Assembly (NCBI RefSeq): GCF_028368935.1
Contig: NZ_JAQNDK010000001.1
Coordinates: forward strand, 62,001 to 126,000
Origin: Sorangium aterium
Lineage (GTDB): Bacteria; Myxococcota_A; Polyangia; Polyangiales; Polyangiaceae
Length of the DNA stretch: 64,000 nucleotides
Direction: 5' to 3'
Of this stretch, positions 1-9,443 are shown one piece after another. The notes below the pieces were generated by a model, which saw only the letters and a program-made list of their open reading frames with translations, made no database searches and was not told the origin of the DNA. A program made the translations under genes and the position numbers. Every line of letters begins with the position of its first letter. Position 1 is the first letter of the stretch.

Positions 1-856
1 CCTCGCAGGACAGGTGGGCAGATTCGAAGAAGGTGCCGTCCTCCTGGACCGCCACGTTGCGCAGATGCCCGAAGGGAATGCGGCCCATGCCGCCGAACTC
101 GCGCACCAGCGATACGATGTTGTTGCACAGGTCGGCCCCGAGCGAGCCTGAGCACAGCGTGATGCCGTTGGCCGGAGAGTCGACGGTCTTCACGAGGCGC
201 ATCAGGTCGTCCCGGTTCTTGACGATGCGCGGCAGGCCGAAGATCGGCCGGGGCGGGTCGTCCGGGTGCATGGCCATGCGGACCCCGACCTCCTCGGCGA
301 CAGGGATGATGCGCCGGAGGAAGTGTTCGAGGTGCGCCCACAGCGCCTCTTCGCCGACGTTCCTGTACTCGTCGAGGACGGCGCGGAGCTGCTCCGGCCT
401 GTAGCTCGAGTCCCAGCCGGGCAGCGAGATGCCTTGTTCCGGGTCGATCTCGGCCACCGCCGCGGCGTCGAAGGCCAGGGTCAGCGAGCCGTCGGGGAGC
501 TCTCTGGCCATCTCGGTGCGGGTCCAGTCGAAGACCGGCATGAAGTTGTAGCAGATCACCTTCACGCCGGCGGCCGCGCAGTTGCGGATGTTCTGGCAGA
601 AATTGTCGATCAGCCGCTCGCGGGTCGGCTTGCCGAGCTTGATGTCCTCGTGCACCGGCACGCTCTCGACCACCTCGAACCGGAGGCCGGCGCCCTCGAT
701 GCGCGCCCTGAGCGCCTGCAGCCGCTCGACCGGCCACACCTCGCCCACCGGCACATCGTAAATAGCCGAGACGATGCCGTAGATGCCCGGGATCTGACGG
801 ATGTACTCGAGCTTCACGGGGTCGTTCTCGCCGTACCAGCGAAAGGTCATCTTCAT
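1..856 (-). CDS. uxuA: Mannonate dehydratase, 3' part missing at window edge
   Basis: About 285 N-terminal residues are visible; the C-terminus lies outside the window. The start ([21 protein letters not shown]) has a GGAAGGA Shine-Dalgarno about 8 nt upstream. Family features seen: the N-terminal TIM-barrel strand with RWYG, the [11 protein letters not shown] segment, the MAMHPDDPP metal/substrate loop, and ITLCSGSLG. UxuA converts D-mannonate to 2-keto-3-deoxygluconate in hexuronate catabolism; full-length proteins are about 350-395 aa. It lies 70 bp downstream of the pectinesterase stop on the same strand, so the two may form a pectin/uronate unit. No other uronate-pathway gene is visible on this side. 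Confidence 0.9.
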   Translation of the reverse strand, partial: MKMTFRWYGENDPVKLEYIRQIPGIYGIVSAIYDVPVGEVWPVERLQALRARIEGAGLRFEVVESVPVHEDIKLGKPTRERLIDNFCQNIRNCAAAGVKVICYNFMPVFDWTRTEMARELPDGSLTLAFDAAAVAEIDPEQGISLPGWDSSYRPEQLRAVLDEYRNVGEEALWAHLEHFLRRIIPVAEEVGVRMAMHPDDPPRPIFGLPRIVKNRDDLMRLVKTVDSPANGITLCSGSLGADLCNNIVSLVREFGGMGRIPFGHLRNVAVQEDGTFFESAHLSCE

Positions 857-926
857 CGTTTCGGTCCTTCCAGCGTCACGGATCATCCCGCGCAGAGTTC
901 AGCGTTCGAGGCGCCGCGCGGCCGGC

Positions 927-2531
927 TCAGCGCGGAGGGGCCCATCCGCCGAGCACGATCGCTGGATCGCGCATCATCGCCGCTTGCGCCGCGGAGATCT
1001 GCGTCGATCCGGCGATACGCCCGCTGGTGTCGATGAGGCGCCCTTCCGCGTCCCGGCTCTGGTACTCCCAGAAGCGGAGGGAGCGCGGCGCGGCCCCGCC
1101 GGTGATCGTCCACCCCGCCCGCGAGACGTGGCTGCCGAGCGTGCAGTTGATGTACGCGACGTGGCTCGCGGGATACTGGCTCACGTCGATCCTCGCCAGC
1201 GTGCTCCCCGTGATGCCCGCGTCGCTGGTGATGCGCGAGTCGACGAAGACATAGCCATCGCCAGCGTCGCCGTTGCGCGCCTGCACGACGTAGCCGGATC
1301 GACCGACGGTCTTGATCTCGCACCGGTTGAAATACGCCGCGCCCGTGCCCCACACGAAGTCGACGTTGCCGGCGATCGTACAGTTGTCCGCGTAGATACG
1401 CCCGGACCAGAGCAGCGTGTCCTGGAGGCTCAGGATGTCGGCGTCGCGCACGACGCACTTGTCGCAGTCCTGGATGCGCAGCGCCTCCGCCTGGGAGCCG
1501 CCCTGCGGCGTGAGGTTGTGGATGGTGAGGTTCTCGATGACGAGGCCGCTCACCTTGTCGGCGCCGACGAGCGCGCGCCCCCTGGTGCTCGGGTTCAGGT
1601 TGTTGTTGTTCGTGCCCGACAGGACCGTGCCTTTGCGGTCGGCCCCGCGCAGCGTGATGTTGTGTTTGTTTTCGAAGTAGACGACCCCGTGGTGGACGCC
1701 GCGCTGAACGGTGATGACGACGCTGTCCCGGTTGTTCGCCGGGATTGCGTCGAGCGCGCCTTGCACGGAGCAGAAGTCGCCGGAGCCGTCGAGCGCCACC
1801 TCGAGCGACGAGAGGCTCGATGGGCCTGCATCCGCCGTATCGAAGCGCCACGCCGTCGCGTCCGCGATCGCGAACGAGCCGCCCCCCGGCGGGACGATGG
1901 CGCCGGGATCGATCGTGACGTAATAGGACTCGCCGTAGTCGAGCGCGCGCGCCGGCAAGGACACGACGGCATCGTTGCCGTCCACGTACACCGGGCGAGG
2001 TACGTTGAATGTCCGGCCGCCGATCGTGGCGCTCACGGTCATCGAGGACATGTCGACCGTCGCGACCGCCGCGCCTGGCCGGGCGGCGTTGAACACGCGA
2101 ACGGCGCCCGCGCGGCCCAGCGTCGGAGCGCCGGGGAACGTGATGCGGAGCGGCGGATCCGGGCACAGCCCCCGGGCGCCTGGCAAGGGGAACAGCGCGC
2201 TCACGCCGGCAGGGAGGTCGACCGGGCCTGCGCCGCCGTCACCCTGGCTCGCGCCGGTGCCCTCGCCGCCGCCGCCGGCCGCGCCGGCGCCGCCCGCTCC
2301 CGCGCCACCCACTCCCGCGCTGCTGGTCGACCCGCCGCCGCCCGATGCCGCGCTGCTGGTCGAGCTGCCTCCGGTCGATCCGCCGCTCGTCGAAGCGCCG
2401 GCCGTCGAAGCGCCGGCCGTCGAGGCGCCGCTGGACGCCTCGGCGCCTGCGTCGTCCGCTGTCCCAGCGTCCTCGCAGGCGATGGCACACAGACCGAGGA
2501 GCCCGAAGAGAAAAAGTCGAGAGCGGTTCAT
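927..2531 (-). CDS. Pectinesterase-family (CE8) lipoprotein
   Basis: A 534-aa secreted protein starting [19 protein letters not shown], a type II signal peptide whose lipobox Cys is residue 19. About 100 residues of Ala/Gly/Ser/Thr linker follow, then an Ig-like strand segment and a right-handed beta-helix. Pectin methylesterase signatures are LSLQDTLL (Gln plus acid Asp) and [14 protein letters not shown] (nucleophile Asp). The usual LGRPW motif is degenerate (LARIDVS), so substrate preference is uncertain. It is expected to de-esterify pectin at the cell surface. An upstream TTG would add 7 residues, but the ATG gives the proper signal peptide. It is divergent from the acyl-CoA ligase gene, with a perfect palindrome between them, and uxuA follows 70 bp downstream. 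Confidence 0.88.
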   Translation of the reverse strand: MNRSRLFLFGLLGLCAIACEDAGTADDAGAEASSGASTAGASTAGASTSGGSTGGSSTSSAASGGGGSTSSAGVGGAGAGGAGAAGGGGEGTGASQGDGGAGPVDLPAGVSALFPLPGARGLCPDPPLRITFPGAPTLGRAGAVRVFNAARPGAAVATVDMSSMTVSATIGGRTFNVPRPVYVDGNDAVVSLPARALDYGESYYVTIDPGAIVPPGGGSFAIADATAWRFDTADAGPSSLSSLEVALDGSGDFCSVQGALDAIPANNRDSVVITVQRGVHHGVVYFENKHNITLRGADRKGTVLSGTNNNNLNPSTRGRALVGADKVSGLVIENLTIHNLTPQGGSQAEALRIQDCDKCVVRDADILSLQDTLLWSGRIYADNCTIAGNVDFVWGTGAAYFNRCEIKTVGRSGYVVQARNGDAGDGYVFVDSRITSDAGITGSTLARIDVSQYPASHVAYINCTLGSHVSRAGWTITGGAAPRSLRFWEYQSRDAEGRLIDTSGRIAGSTQISAAQAAMMRDPAIVLGGWAPPR

Positions 2532-2580
2532 GGCGCCGGCGCAGGGTATCAAGGCGCCGCGCGGCCGGGCAATCTTCGCT

Positions 2581-2601
2581 CAGGGCACGGAACGTGCCCT
2601 G
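2581..2601. promoter_or_regulatory. Perfect 21-bp palindrome, candidate operator
   Basis: Two 9-bp arms, CAGGGCACG and CGTGCCCTG, flank a 3-bp spacer in the 183-bp gap between the divergent pectinesterase and acyl-CoA ligase genes. Size and symmetry suit a dimeric repressor site (LacI/GntR/TetR type). It is 50 bp upstream of the pectinesterase ATG and 114 bp upstream of the ligase ATG. No regulator gene is adjacent. A small RNA hairpin is the alternative. Confidence 0.4.
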
Positions 2602-2714
2602 CTCTGTTCGCGGAGACTCCCCCTGCACCCAGCCCGGCCGCGTGGCACGACGGCCATCGTCGTTACGCGCAATGGCCCCTGTGGCGTTCGCCCCATCACC
2701 CCTCGAGGAGCTTC

Positions 2715-5459
2715 ATGGCTGACTCCGTACCCACGACCGACCGTGCCCACGATGTCCTCCGTCAGGAGCCTCAGAGCCTCGACCCCATCTTCAGGCCGCG
2801 GAACGTCGCGGTCATCGGCGCGACCGAGAACAGCGGCGCCGTCGGCCGCACGCTCCTCTGGAACCTCATCAGCAACCCGTTCGGCGGCACCGTCTTTCCG
2901 GTCAACCCGAAGCGGCAGAGCGTCCTCGGCATCAAGGCCTATCCGAGCATCGCGGCCGTGCCGGCGAAGGTGGATCTCGCGGTGCTCGTCACCCCCGCCG
3001 CGAGCGTGCCGGGCCTCATCGGCGAGTGCGTGGACGCCGGCGTCCCCGGCGCGATCATCATCTCGGCCGGATTCAAGGAGATGGGGCCCCCGGGCATCCA
3101 GCTCGAGCAGCAGATCATGGAGCGCGCCCGCGGGAAGATGCGCATCATCGGCCCGAACTGCCTTGGCGTCATGAACCCGATCGGCGGGCTCAACGCGACG
3201 TTCGCGAAGGGGCAGGCGCGGCCGGGCAAGGTCGCGTTCGTCAGCCAGTCCGGCGCGCTCTGCACGGCGGTGCTCGACTGGAGCCTCAAGGAGCAGGTCG
3301 GCTTCAGCGCGTTCGTCAGCGTCGGCTCGATGCTCGACGTCGGCTGGGGCGACCTGATCGACCACCTCGGCAACGACCCCAAGACGAGCAGCATCCTCAT
3401 CTACATGGAGTCGATCGGCGACCCGCGGGACGCGCGATCGTTCCTGTCGGCCGCCCGCGAGGTGGCGCTCACCAAGCCGATCATCGTGATCAAGCCAGGC
3501 CGCAGCGAGGCGGCGGCGAAGGCGGCCGCCTCGCACACCGGCTCGCTCACCGGCTCGGACGAGGTGCTCGACGCGGCGTTCCGGCGCGTGGGCGTGCTGC
3601 GCGTGAACGACATCGCGGACCTGTTCTCCATGGCCGAGACGCTGGCCAAGCAGCCCCGGCCGCGCGGCAACCGCCTGTGCATCGTCACCAACGCCGGCGG
3701 CCCGGGCGTGCTGGCGACGGACGCGCTCGTCGCGAACGGCGGCGAGCTTGCGCCGCTCTCGCCGGAGATCCTGGGCGAGCTGAGCAGCTTCCTCCCCCCC
3801 GCGTGGAGCCGCAACAACCCGGTCGACGTGCTCGGCGACGCCGGCGCCGACCGCTACGCGAAGGCCCTGGAGATCTGCGCCAAGGGCCCGAACAACGACG
3901 GCGTGCTCGTCATCCTCACGCCCCAGGACATGACCGAGCCGACCCAGACCGCCGAGGCGCTGCGCAAGCACGCGCACGTCGAGGGCAAGCCGGTCCTCGC
4001 CAGCTGGATGGGCGGCGTGGAGGTGGAGGCGGGCAAGGCGATCTTGAACCGCGCCGGGGTCCCGACGTTCGAGTACCCCGACACCGCAGCTCGCGCGTTC
4101 TGCTCCATGTTCCGCTACGCGTACGCCCTCCGGGCGCTGTACGAGACCCCGAGCACGGACGAGCGGGCGCTGAACGTCGATCGCGAGAGGGCCAGGGAGC
4201 TCATCGCCGGCGTCCGCGCGTCGGGCCGGACGCTCCTGGATGAGGTGGAGTCGAAGCAGCTCATGGCGGCGTACGGCCTCCCGACGGTGCCGACGGCCGT
4301 CGCGAGGAGCGCGGACGAGGCCGTGGCCACGGCCAGGGAGATGGGGTATCCGGCCGTCCTCAAGCTGTACAGCGCGACGATCACCCACAAGACCGACGTG
4401 GGCGGCGTGAAGCTCGACCTGCGCGACGACGACGCCGTGCGCAGGGCGTTCGAGGAGATCCAGGAGAGCGTCTCGCGGCGGGCCGGCGCGCAGCACTTCC
4501 AGGGCGTGACGGTCCAGCCGATGATCTCGCTGAAGGATGCTTACGAGATCATCCTCGGCAGCTCGGTCGATCCGCAGTTCGGCCCGGTGCTGCTGTTCGG
4601 GGCCGGCGGGCAGCTCGTCGAGATCTTCAAGGACCGCTCGCTCGGCCTGCCACCGCTCAACGCGACGCTTGCCCGGCGCATGATGGAGCAGACAAGGATC
4701 TACCGCGCGCTCAAGGGCGTGCGAGGCCGCAAGCCGGTGGACCTCACGGCGCTCGAGCACCTGCTCGTGAGGTTCTCGCAGCTCGTGATCGAGCAGCGAT
4801 GGATAAGCGAGATCGACATCAACCCGCTCTCCGTGAGCTCGGAGGGCGCCATCGCCCTCGACGCCCGCGTCGTCCTGCACCCGCCGGACACGCCGGAGTC
4901 CGCGCTCCCCAGGTCGGCGATCCGCGAGTATCCCACGCAGTATGTGACGGAGCTCAAGAGCAAGGACGGGCAGGCGTTCACGATCCGGCCCATCCGCCCC
5001 GAGGACGAGCCGCAGATGGTCGAGTTCCACAAGAAGCTGTCCGAGCGGACCGTGCGGCTCCGGTATTTCTACCCGATGCAGCTCGATCTGCGCACCGCGC
5101 ACGAGCGGCTGACGCGCGTCTGCTTCGCGGACTACGACCGCGAGATGGCGCTCGTCGTCGAGAAGCCGCCCGCGGGCGGCGCGCAGCGGCAGATCATCGG
5201 CGTCGGCCGGCTGAGCAAGCTGCCAGGCACGCGTGACGCGGAGTTCGCCCTGCTGATCAGCGATGAGCACCAGCGTCAGGGGCTCGGTTCCCGGCTGCTC
5301 GGCCTCCTCGTCCAGATCGGCCGCGACGAGGGGCTCTCCCGCATCAGCGCCGACATCCTGGCCGAGAACGTGGAGATGCAGCGCGTGGCGCAGAAGCTCG
5401 GCTTCCAGGTGACGCGCGAGATCGGGGACTCGACCGCGAGGGCGGAGCTGACGCTGTAG
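2715..5459 (+). CDS. NDP-forming acyl-CoA ligase fused to GNAT acetyltransferase (Pat/PatZ-like)
   Basis: 914 aa; ATG preceded by GAGGAG at ideal spacing. The open frame extends far upstream without a plausible start. Domain order: CoA-binding Rossmann (about 25-150), succinyl-CoA-synthetase-like ligase (about 150-460) with ASHTGSL carrying the catalytic His, ATP-grasp (about 485-715), and C-terminal GNAT (about 755-914) with [10 protein letters not shown] for acetyl-CoA. Relatives include enterobacterial Pat/YfiQ protein-lysine acetyltransferases, in which the ligase half is often a sensor. Here the ligase His is retained, so ADP-forming acyl-CoA synthesis is possible. The likely role is acetyl-CoA-responsive protein acetylation or acyl-CoA/acetate interconversion in the cytoplasm. 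It is transcribed alone. Confidence 0.9.
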   Translation: MADSVPTTDRAHDVLRQEPQSLDPIFRPRNVAVIGATENSGAVGRTLLWNLISNPFGGTVFPVNPKRQSVLGIKAYPSIAAVPAKVDLAVLVTPAASVPGLIGECVDAGVPGAIIISAGFKEMGPPGIQLEQQIMERARGKMRIIGPNCLGVMNPIGGLNATFAKGQARPGKVAFVSQSGALCTAVLDWSLKEQVGFSAFVSVGSMLDVGWGDLIDHLGNDPKTSSILIYMESIGDPRDARSFLSAAREVALTKPIIVIKPGRSEAAAKAAASHTGSLTGSDEVLDAAFRRVGVLRVNDIADLFSMAETLAKQPRPRGNRLCIVTNAGGPGVLATDALVANGGELAPLSPEILGELSSFLPPAWSRNNPVDVLGDAGADRYAKALEICAKGPNNDGVLVILTPQDMTEPTQTAEALRKHAHVEGKPVLASWMGGVEVEAGKAILNRAGVPTFEYPDTAARAFCSMFRYAYALRALYETPSTDERALNVDRERARELIAGVRASGRTLLDEVESKQLMAAYGLPTVPTAVARSADEAVATAREMGYPAVLKLYSATITHKTDVGGVKLDLRDDDAVRRAFEEIQESVSRRAGAQHFQGVTVQPMISLKDAYEIILGSSVDPQFGPVLLFGAGGQLVEIFKDRSLGLPPLNATLARRMMEQTRIYRALKGVRGRKPVDLTALEHLLVRFSQLVIEQRWISEIDINPLSVSSEGAIALDARVVLHPPDTPESALPRSAIREYPTQYVTELKSKDGQAFTIRPIRPEDEPQMVEFHKKLSERTVRLRYFYPMQLDLRTAHERLTRVCFADYDREMALVVEKPPAGGAQRQIIGVGRLSKLPGTRDAEFALLISDEHQRQGLGSRLLGLLVQIGRDEGLSRISADILAENVEMQRVAQKLGFQVTREIGDSTARAELTL

Positions 5460-5649
5460 GCGCGCAGCCGCAGCCGACCTGGAACCGCGGGGGCGACGGA
5501 CGCTCATCGGCGTCGCATCGAGAGCCCAGTTGTCGTGTGCGACAGCCGCGCTGCTGGAGCGCCCGTGGGAACGTGGGGGGCGACGCGGCCGGGCTCGCAC
5601 GTGGCGCTTCCCGCCGCCTGCGAGACATGCGCATGCTCGGAGCGCAGCC

Positions 5650-7026
5650 ATGGATACCCACCGTCTGAAGACCCTGTTCGAGCGGCTCAGGCAGCAGCAC
5701 CCCGCGAACGCAGGCGAGATCGATGCGGTCGAGCGATGGCTCCACGACGCGCCGCTCATCCGTCGCTACCGTATCAACCCCCACGTGGTCGCGGCGGACA
5801 CCGCGCTCGACGCGCACGCGGTCATCCGCGTCCTGCTGCACGGCACCCAGACTGGCCTCTTCGACATGCACTGGGACGTCCACTGCAGCCATTGCAACAT
5901 GCTGGCCGAGGCCATCGACGACCTCGCCGCGGCGGCCGCCGTCTCGTTCTGCCCGATGTGCGAGTACTCCTTCGACGTCGACATGTCGGCGCGCGTCGAG
6001 GTGACGTTCTCGCTCGGCCGGTCCATTGAGGACCTCGGCTTCCCCCCCGTTTGCCCGCCGCCGTCGGCGCTCCATCCCCGCTATGGCATGACCGCCGCGC
6101 TCGGCGAGACCGCGGCGGCGACCGAGGTGCTCCCCCCGGGCCGCTACCGCTACTTCTGCCCCTTGACCCGCGCCAAGGGCATCCTTCGCGTCGAGGGTGA
6201 GCCCACGGACGAGGTGCAGGCCGTCGCGATCTCGCAGCTGGCGGGACCCCACTATGACGTGACGGAGCTCGCGGTGCGGCCCGGCCCGCTCAAGATCGCG
6301 CTCACCAACGTGGGCTGGCCGCAGTGCGGCTTCGTCGTTCATCACGATGTCCTGAAGGACGAGCTCGATCCGGCCAGCCTGCCGCGGCGGCTCAGCGGGC
6401 TCGAGCTGCTCCACGTGCCGGAGTACCGGCGCTACTTCGGCGGCATGGTGCTGTCGGCGCGGGAGCGGCTGACGGTCCGATCGGTCCTCGTCGTCTTCAC
6501 CGATCTGTGCGGCTCCACGCGGCTGTACGAGCGGATCGGCGACGCCCCCGCGTACAACCTGGTGCGCGATCACTTCGACGTCGTGATTGGCGCGGTCGAA
6601 GCTCAGGGCGGCGCGGTGGTCAAGACCATCGGCGACGCGGTCATGGCCACTTTCCTGGACGAGCGGTCCGCGGTGACGGCGCTGAGCGCAGCCATGCGCG
6701 GCATGCTCGGCCACAACGCCGGCCGGCCCGAGGGCGAGCGCCTCGTGCTCCGGGCGGGCATGCACCGCGGCCCGGCGTTGCTCGTCAACCTGAACCAGCG
6801 CCTCGACTACTTCGGCCGCACCGTGAACACGGCGGCGCGCCTGCTCGGCGTCTCAACAGGCGGCGAGCTCACCGTCTCCGCGCCGCTCGCCGCCGATGCC
6901 GAGCTCGTCGGTCTGCTGACCGCCGAGGGCTGGACGCCGCCGCGCGCCTCGCACGTCGACCTGAAGGGGATCGAGGGGACCCGCACCGTGCACTCGGCGG
7001 GTTTTCCCGGCATGGCTGCGCGCTGA
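5650..7026 (+). CDS. Class III adenylate/guanylate cyclase with N-terminal Cys4 motif
   Basis: 458 aa from ATG-GAT (MDTHRLKTLFERLRQ). The C-terminal cyclase homology domain (about 280-455) has both metal-binding aspartates: D285 in VVFTDLCGSTRL and D329 in KTIGDAVMATF. It also has DYFGRTVNTAARL, which carries the conserved Asn and Arg. The N-terminal region (1-270) has no membrane segment. It contains a CSHCNM...CPMC pair typical of a zinc ribbon, then a beta-rich stretch. A cytosolic cAMP (or cGMP) producing one-component sensor is the best reading. The N-terminal fold resembles the uncharacterised regions that precede soluble bacterial cyclases, and its ligand is unknown. Confidence 0.87.
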   Translation: MDTHRLKTLFERLRQQHPANAGEIDAVERWLHDAPLIRRYRINPHVVAADTALDAHAVIRVLLHGTQTGLFDMHWDVHCSHCNMLAEAIDDLAAAAAVSFCPMCEYSFDVDMSARVEVTFSLGRSIEDLGFPPVCPPPSALHPRYGMTAALGETAAATEVLPPGRYRYFCPLTRAKGILRVEGEPTDEVQAVAISQLAGPHYDVTELAVRPGPLKIALTNVGWPQCGFVVHHDVLKDELDPASLPRRLSGLELLHVPEYRRYFGGMVLSARERLTVRSVLVVFTDLCGSTRLYERIGDAPAYNLVRDHFDVVIGAVEAQGGAVVKTIGDAVMATFLDERSAVTALSAAMRGMLGHNAGRPEGERLVLRAGMHRGPALLVNLNQRLDYFGRTVNTAARLLGVSTGGELTVSAPLAADAELVGLLTAEGWTPPRASHVDLKGIEGTRTVHSAGFPGMAAR

Positions 7027-7358
7027 CGGCGCGCGGGACGGCATCAGCGTGCGTCGCAAATTTCAGCATTCCGGGGCATGACGGATGCTGCGTGGCTTGA
7101 TTCTCGCTCCCAATCCTCCATGGGAGATAATCAACATGATGCGATGTACACGTGAGGCAGCGCGGCGGCGACTGCCGGAGCGCTCGCCACTTCAGCGTCG
7201 ACTGCAGACCTGCGATGTGGTGTTCCAGCAGCATCATGGGACGACGGAAGCCGGCGGCATCGTTGAGAAACGCGTGCATGGCGGGACCTTGGCGTTCAAA
7301 TTCAGCCAGCTCGCGCCTGGCGTCGTCGAGCGACGGCAAAACTCCGGCCGGGAACGCA
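7027..7358. other. Intergenic region with possible antisense coding remnant
   Basis: A minus-strand frame (TTG about 7339, running leftward into the cyclase gene) begins MPSLDDARRELAEFERQ and continues with HAFLNDAAGFRRPMMLLEHH. It looks protein-like and helical for about 60 codons, then degrades. It may be a remnant of a regulator or the 5' end of a lost gene. The plus strand carries the leader of the AraC gene. No RNA gene or terminator was recognised. Confidence 0.25.
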
Positions 7359-8234
7359 TTGAAGGCATCCGCCCCGCTCCTCGCCGGCTCGCCTAGGCCG
7401 GAAGCGTCTCACGCGCCGGTCGACGTCGATGCGGTCGACCTGCCCGCGTTCGGCCTCGCCGACGATGTGCTGCCGTTCAGCGGCGACGCGCACGCGCACC
7501 GCAAGCACCAGCTGCTCTACGCGAGCGCGGGCGTCCTGCACCTCGAGGTCGGCAGCGCCCACTGGATCCTGCCGCCGCAGCGCGCGGCGTTCATCGCGGC
7601 CGACGTCATGCACCGCGCGCACGCCGCGGGGCCCGTCGCGCTGCGGACGGTGTACCTGTCGCCGCGGCTCACCCAGGTGCCGCTGCCTTCCGGCGACCCG
7701 CAAGGCGAGGAGCGCGTCGACTGCCGCGTCTTCGCGGTGACGCCGCTCGCGCGTGAGATGATCCTCCACGCGATGCGCTGGGGGCCAGACCACGGCGGGC
7801 GCGACGCGACCGCCTCGCTCTTCTTCAAGACGCTCGGGGCGCTCTGCCGGGAGTGGGTCGCCGAGCCGCTCCCCTTCAAGCTGCCTGTCGCGCGCTCGCC
7901 CGAGCTCGCTCGCGCGATGCGGTTCGCGCGCGAGCACCTCGGCGAGCACCCGACCCTCGACGACGCCGCTCGCGCGGCGCGCACCTCGACGCGCACGCTG
8001 TCGCGGCGCTTCGTCGAGGAGGCACAGACGACGTGGACCGAGTACCTGAGCACCGCCCGGATGCTGCGCGCGATGGAGCTGCTGGCCGGAGGCGGCGCCC
8101 GCGTCACCGACGTCGCGATCGCGGTCGGGTTCGACAGCCTGGGGGCGTTCACCCGCGCGTTCGCCGCCTTCACGGGCGAGCGGCCGAAGGATTACCGGGC
8201 CCGCGCGCAGGCGAACGAGGCGATCACGGGGTGA
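7359..8234 (+). CDS. AraC-family transcriptional regulator with cupin sensor
   Basis: The conserved part starts near VDLPAFGLADDVLPFSGDAH. It has an N-terminal AraC-type cupin (HAHRKHQLLYASAGVLHLEV, about 35-125) and a C-terminal double helix-turn-helix (about 195-285) with the usual second-helix signature VTDVAIAVGFDSLGAFTRAF followed by FTGERPKDYR. Start choice is uncertain: TTG at 7359 gives 291 aa, and an in-frame ATG at 7278 would add 27 unconserved residues. It probably senses a small hydrophobic or sugar-like ligand. The only close neighbour is the convergent MBL-fold lipoprotein gene, so its target is not evident. Confidence 0.85.
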   Translation: MKASAPLLAGSPRPEASHAPVDVDAVDLPAFGLADDVLPFSGDAHAHRKHQLLYASAGVLHLEVGSAHWILPPQRAAFIAADVMHRAHAAGPVALRTVYLSPRLTQVPLPSGDPQGEERVDCRVFAVTPLAREMILHAMRWGPDHGGRDATASLFFKTLGALCREWVAEPLPFKLPVARSPELARAMRFAREHLGEHPTLDDAARAARTSTRTLSRRFVEEAQTTWTEYLSTARMLRAMELLAGGGARVTDVAIAVGFDSLGAFTRAFAAFTGERPKDYRARAQANEAITG

Positions 8235-8288
8235 ACCGGCGCGGCGCGCCCGGGCGAAGAGCGCGCCCAGGCAGCCGCGCCGAGGCCC

Positions 8289-9272
8289 TCACTTGCTCGC
8301 GATCGCGTTCGCGAGCCCGTAGACGCCGTACTCGATCATGTAGGCGAGATCGTAGTCAGGGAACTCGGCGCTCGCGAGGGCCGCAATCTTCTTGTGGTGG
8401 CTCGGCGCCTCGGCCCCCGAGAGCTCGCTCTTCTTCGCGCCGAGCGAGGCGACGTAGCGCTCCACGACGGACTCCATCGCGGTGAGGTACGCCTTCTGCT
8501 CGTCCACCGCGGCGCGCACCGGGGCGGTCTGCCCCCGACCGCCGTAAACGGTGAGCCCGTCGAACTCCAGCAGCTCGTCGAGCGCCGCGCGCCACGAGGC
8601 GAGGTCCGGCGACGGCTTGCCGTTGCGGATGCCGCCCTCGAGCCACGCATGCGCCTTGTGGTGCACGAGATCGCCGACGACGAGCGCCCTGGCCGAGGGG
8701 ACGATCGCGACGGTCTGCGTCGTCGAGACGCCGGCGTGCTCGAGCTCGCGCAGCTCGACCGCGCCGGCCTGCAGCGGGAGCGAGTACGCCCCCTCGAACG
8801 TCACGTCGACGACGGCCTTCGGTGGGTACGTCTCCTCGGTGAACATGCCCGCGCCGACCATGTACGCCTTCTTGTAGGCGTGGACCTCGTCGATCGCGCC
8901 CGCGGTGGCGCGGCTCGCGACGACCTTCGCGCCGATCTTCTGGAACTCGGACGCGCCGTTGAACTTGTCCGGATTCGGGTGCGTCACCACGACGTACGTG
9001 ATCGGGCTCTGCGTCTCGCTGCGAATCTGCGCGATGGCGCTTTTGGCGTACGCTCCCGTGAACTGGGCGTCGAACACGACGACCTCGCGCCCGGTGTCGT
9101 AGTAGTACGAGCGCGTATCGAACCCGGCGGCGTCGGACGTGAACGCGGCGAGCCGCGCGGCCGGCGCGCCGGTGGAGCCCTCTGCGGGCACGCTCGGGCC
9201 CGCGGCCTCCGAGGCGCAGGCGGCGAGGGCGGTGAACGAGGCGACAGCGGCGGCGCGGATGAGCTTCGACAT
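8289..9272 (-). CDS. MBL-fold hydrolase-like lipoprotein with incomplete metal site
   Basis: 327 aa; ATG behind GAGAGAGGAA. The signal peptide MSKLIRAAAVASFTALAAC ends at a lipobox Cys (residue 19). The body has the metallo-beta-lactamase strand order: YVVVTHPNPDKFNG where HxHxDH is expected, VPSARALVVGDLVHHKAH with the bridging-Asp position, and a C-terminal helical tail. Two of the usual zinc ligands in the first motif are replaced (Asn and Lys for His). It may bind one metal, use another chemistry, or be a non-catalytic relative. It is probably periplasmic and membrane-anchored, and divergent from the nuclease-like gene. Confidence 0.8.
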   Translation of the reverse strand: MSKLIRAAAVASFTALAACASEAAGPSVPAEGSTGAPAARLAAFTSDAAGFDTRSYYYDTGREVVVFDAQFTGAYAKSAIAQIRSETQSPITYVVVTHPNPDKFNGASEFQKIGAKVVASRATAGAIDEVHAYKKAYMVGAGMFTEETYPPKAVVDVTFEGAYSLPLQAGAVELRELEHAGVSTTQTVAIVPSARALVVGDLVHHKAHAWLEGGIRNGKPSPDLASWRAALDELLEFDGLTVYGGRGQTAPVRAAVDEQKAYLTAMESVVERYVASLGAKKSELSGAEAPSHHKKIAALASAEFPDYDLAYMIEYGVYGLANAIASK

Positions 9273-9443
9273 GGGGGGATTCCTCTCTCGATGGCATCGC
9301 GGGGCGTCCTGCCCCGGAGACGGGGAGAAGATGCGGAGATCCGCACTGGCGCGCTTCCTCCCACAAGCCAATGTTTTGCTCGTACACGCCAGCGTCGCTC
9401 GGGCCGTCATCGTCACCCGGACACATCATCTGGGACGGCGACA

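Noticed and set aside
801-2714. Long 5' extension of the acyl-CoA ligase frame
   Set aside because: It overlaps pectinesterase and uxuA, is low-complexity, and the ATG at 2715 has a good Shine-Dalgarno and the family N-terminus.
2580-5759. A 1059-codon minus-strand frame opposite the acyl-CoA ligase/GNAT gene
   Set aside because: Composition is an antisense shadow; the plus strand encodes clear catalytic motifs throughout.
6869-7339. A 156-codon minus-strand frame as a full gene
   Set aside because: Only the first 60 codons look coding; the rest is antisense to the cyclase. Kept as a possible remnant within the intergenic entry.
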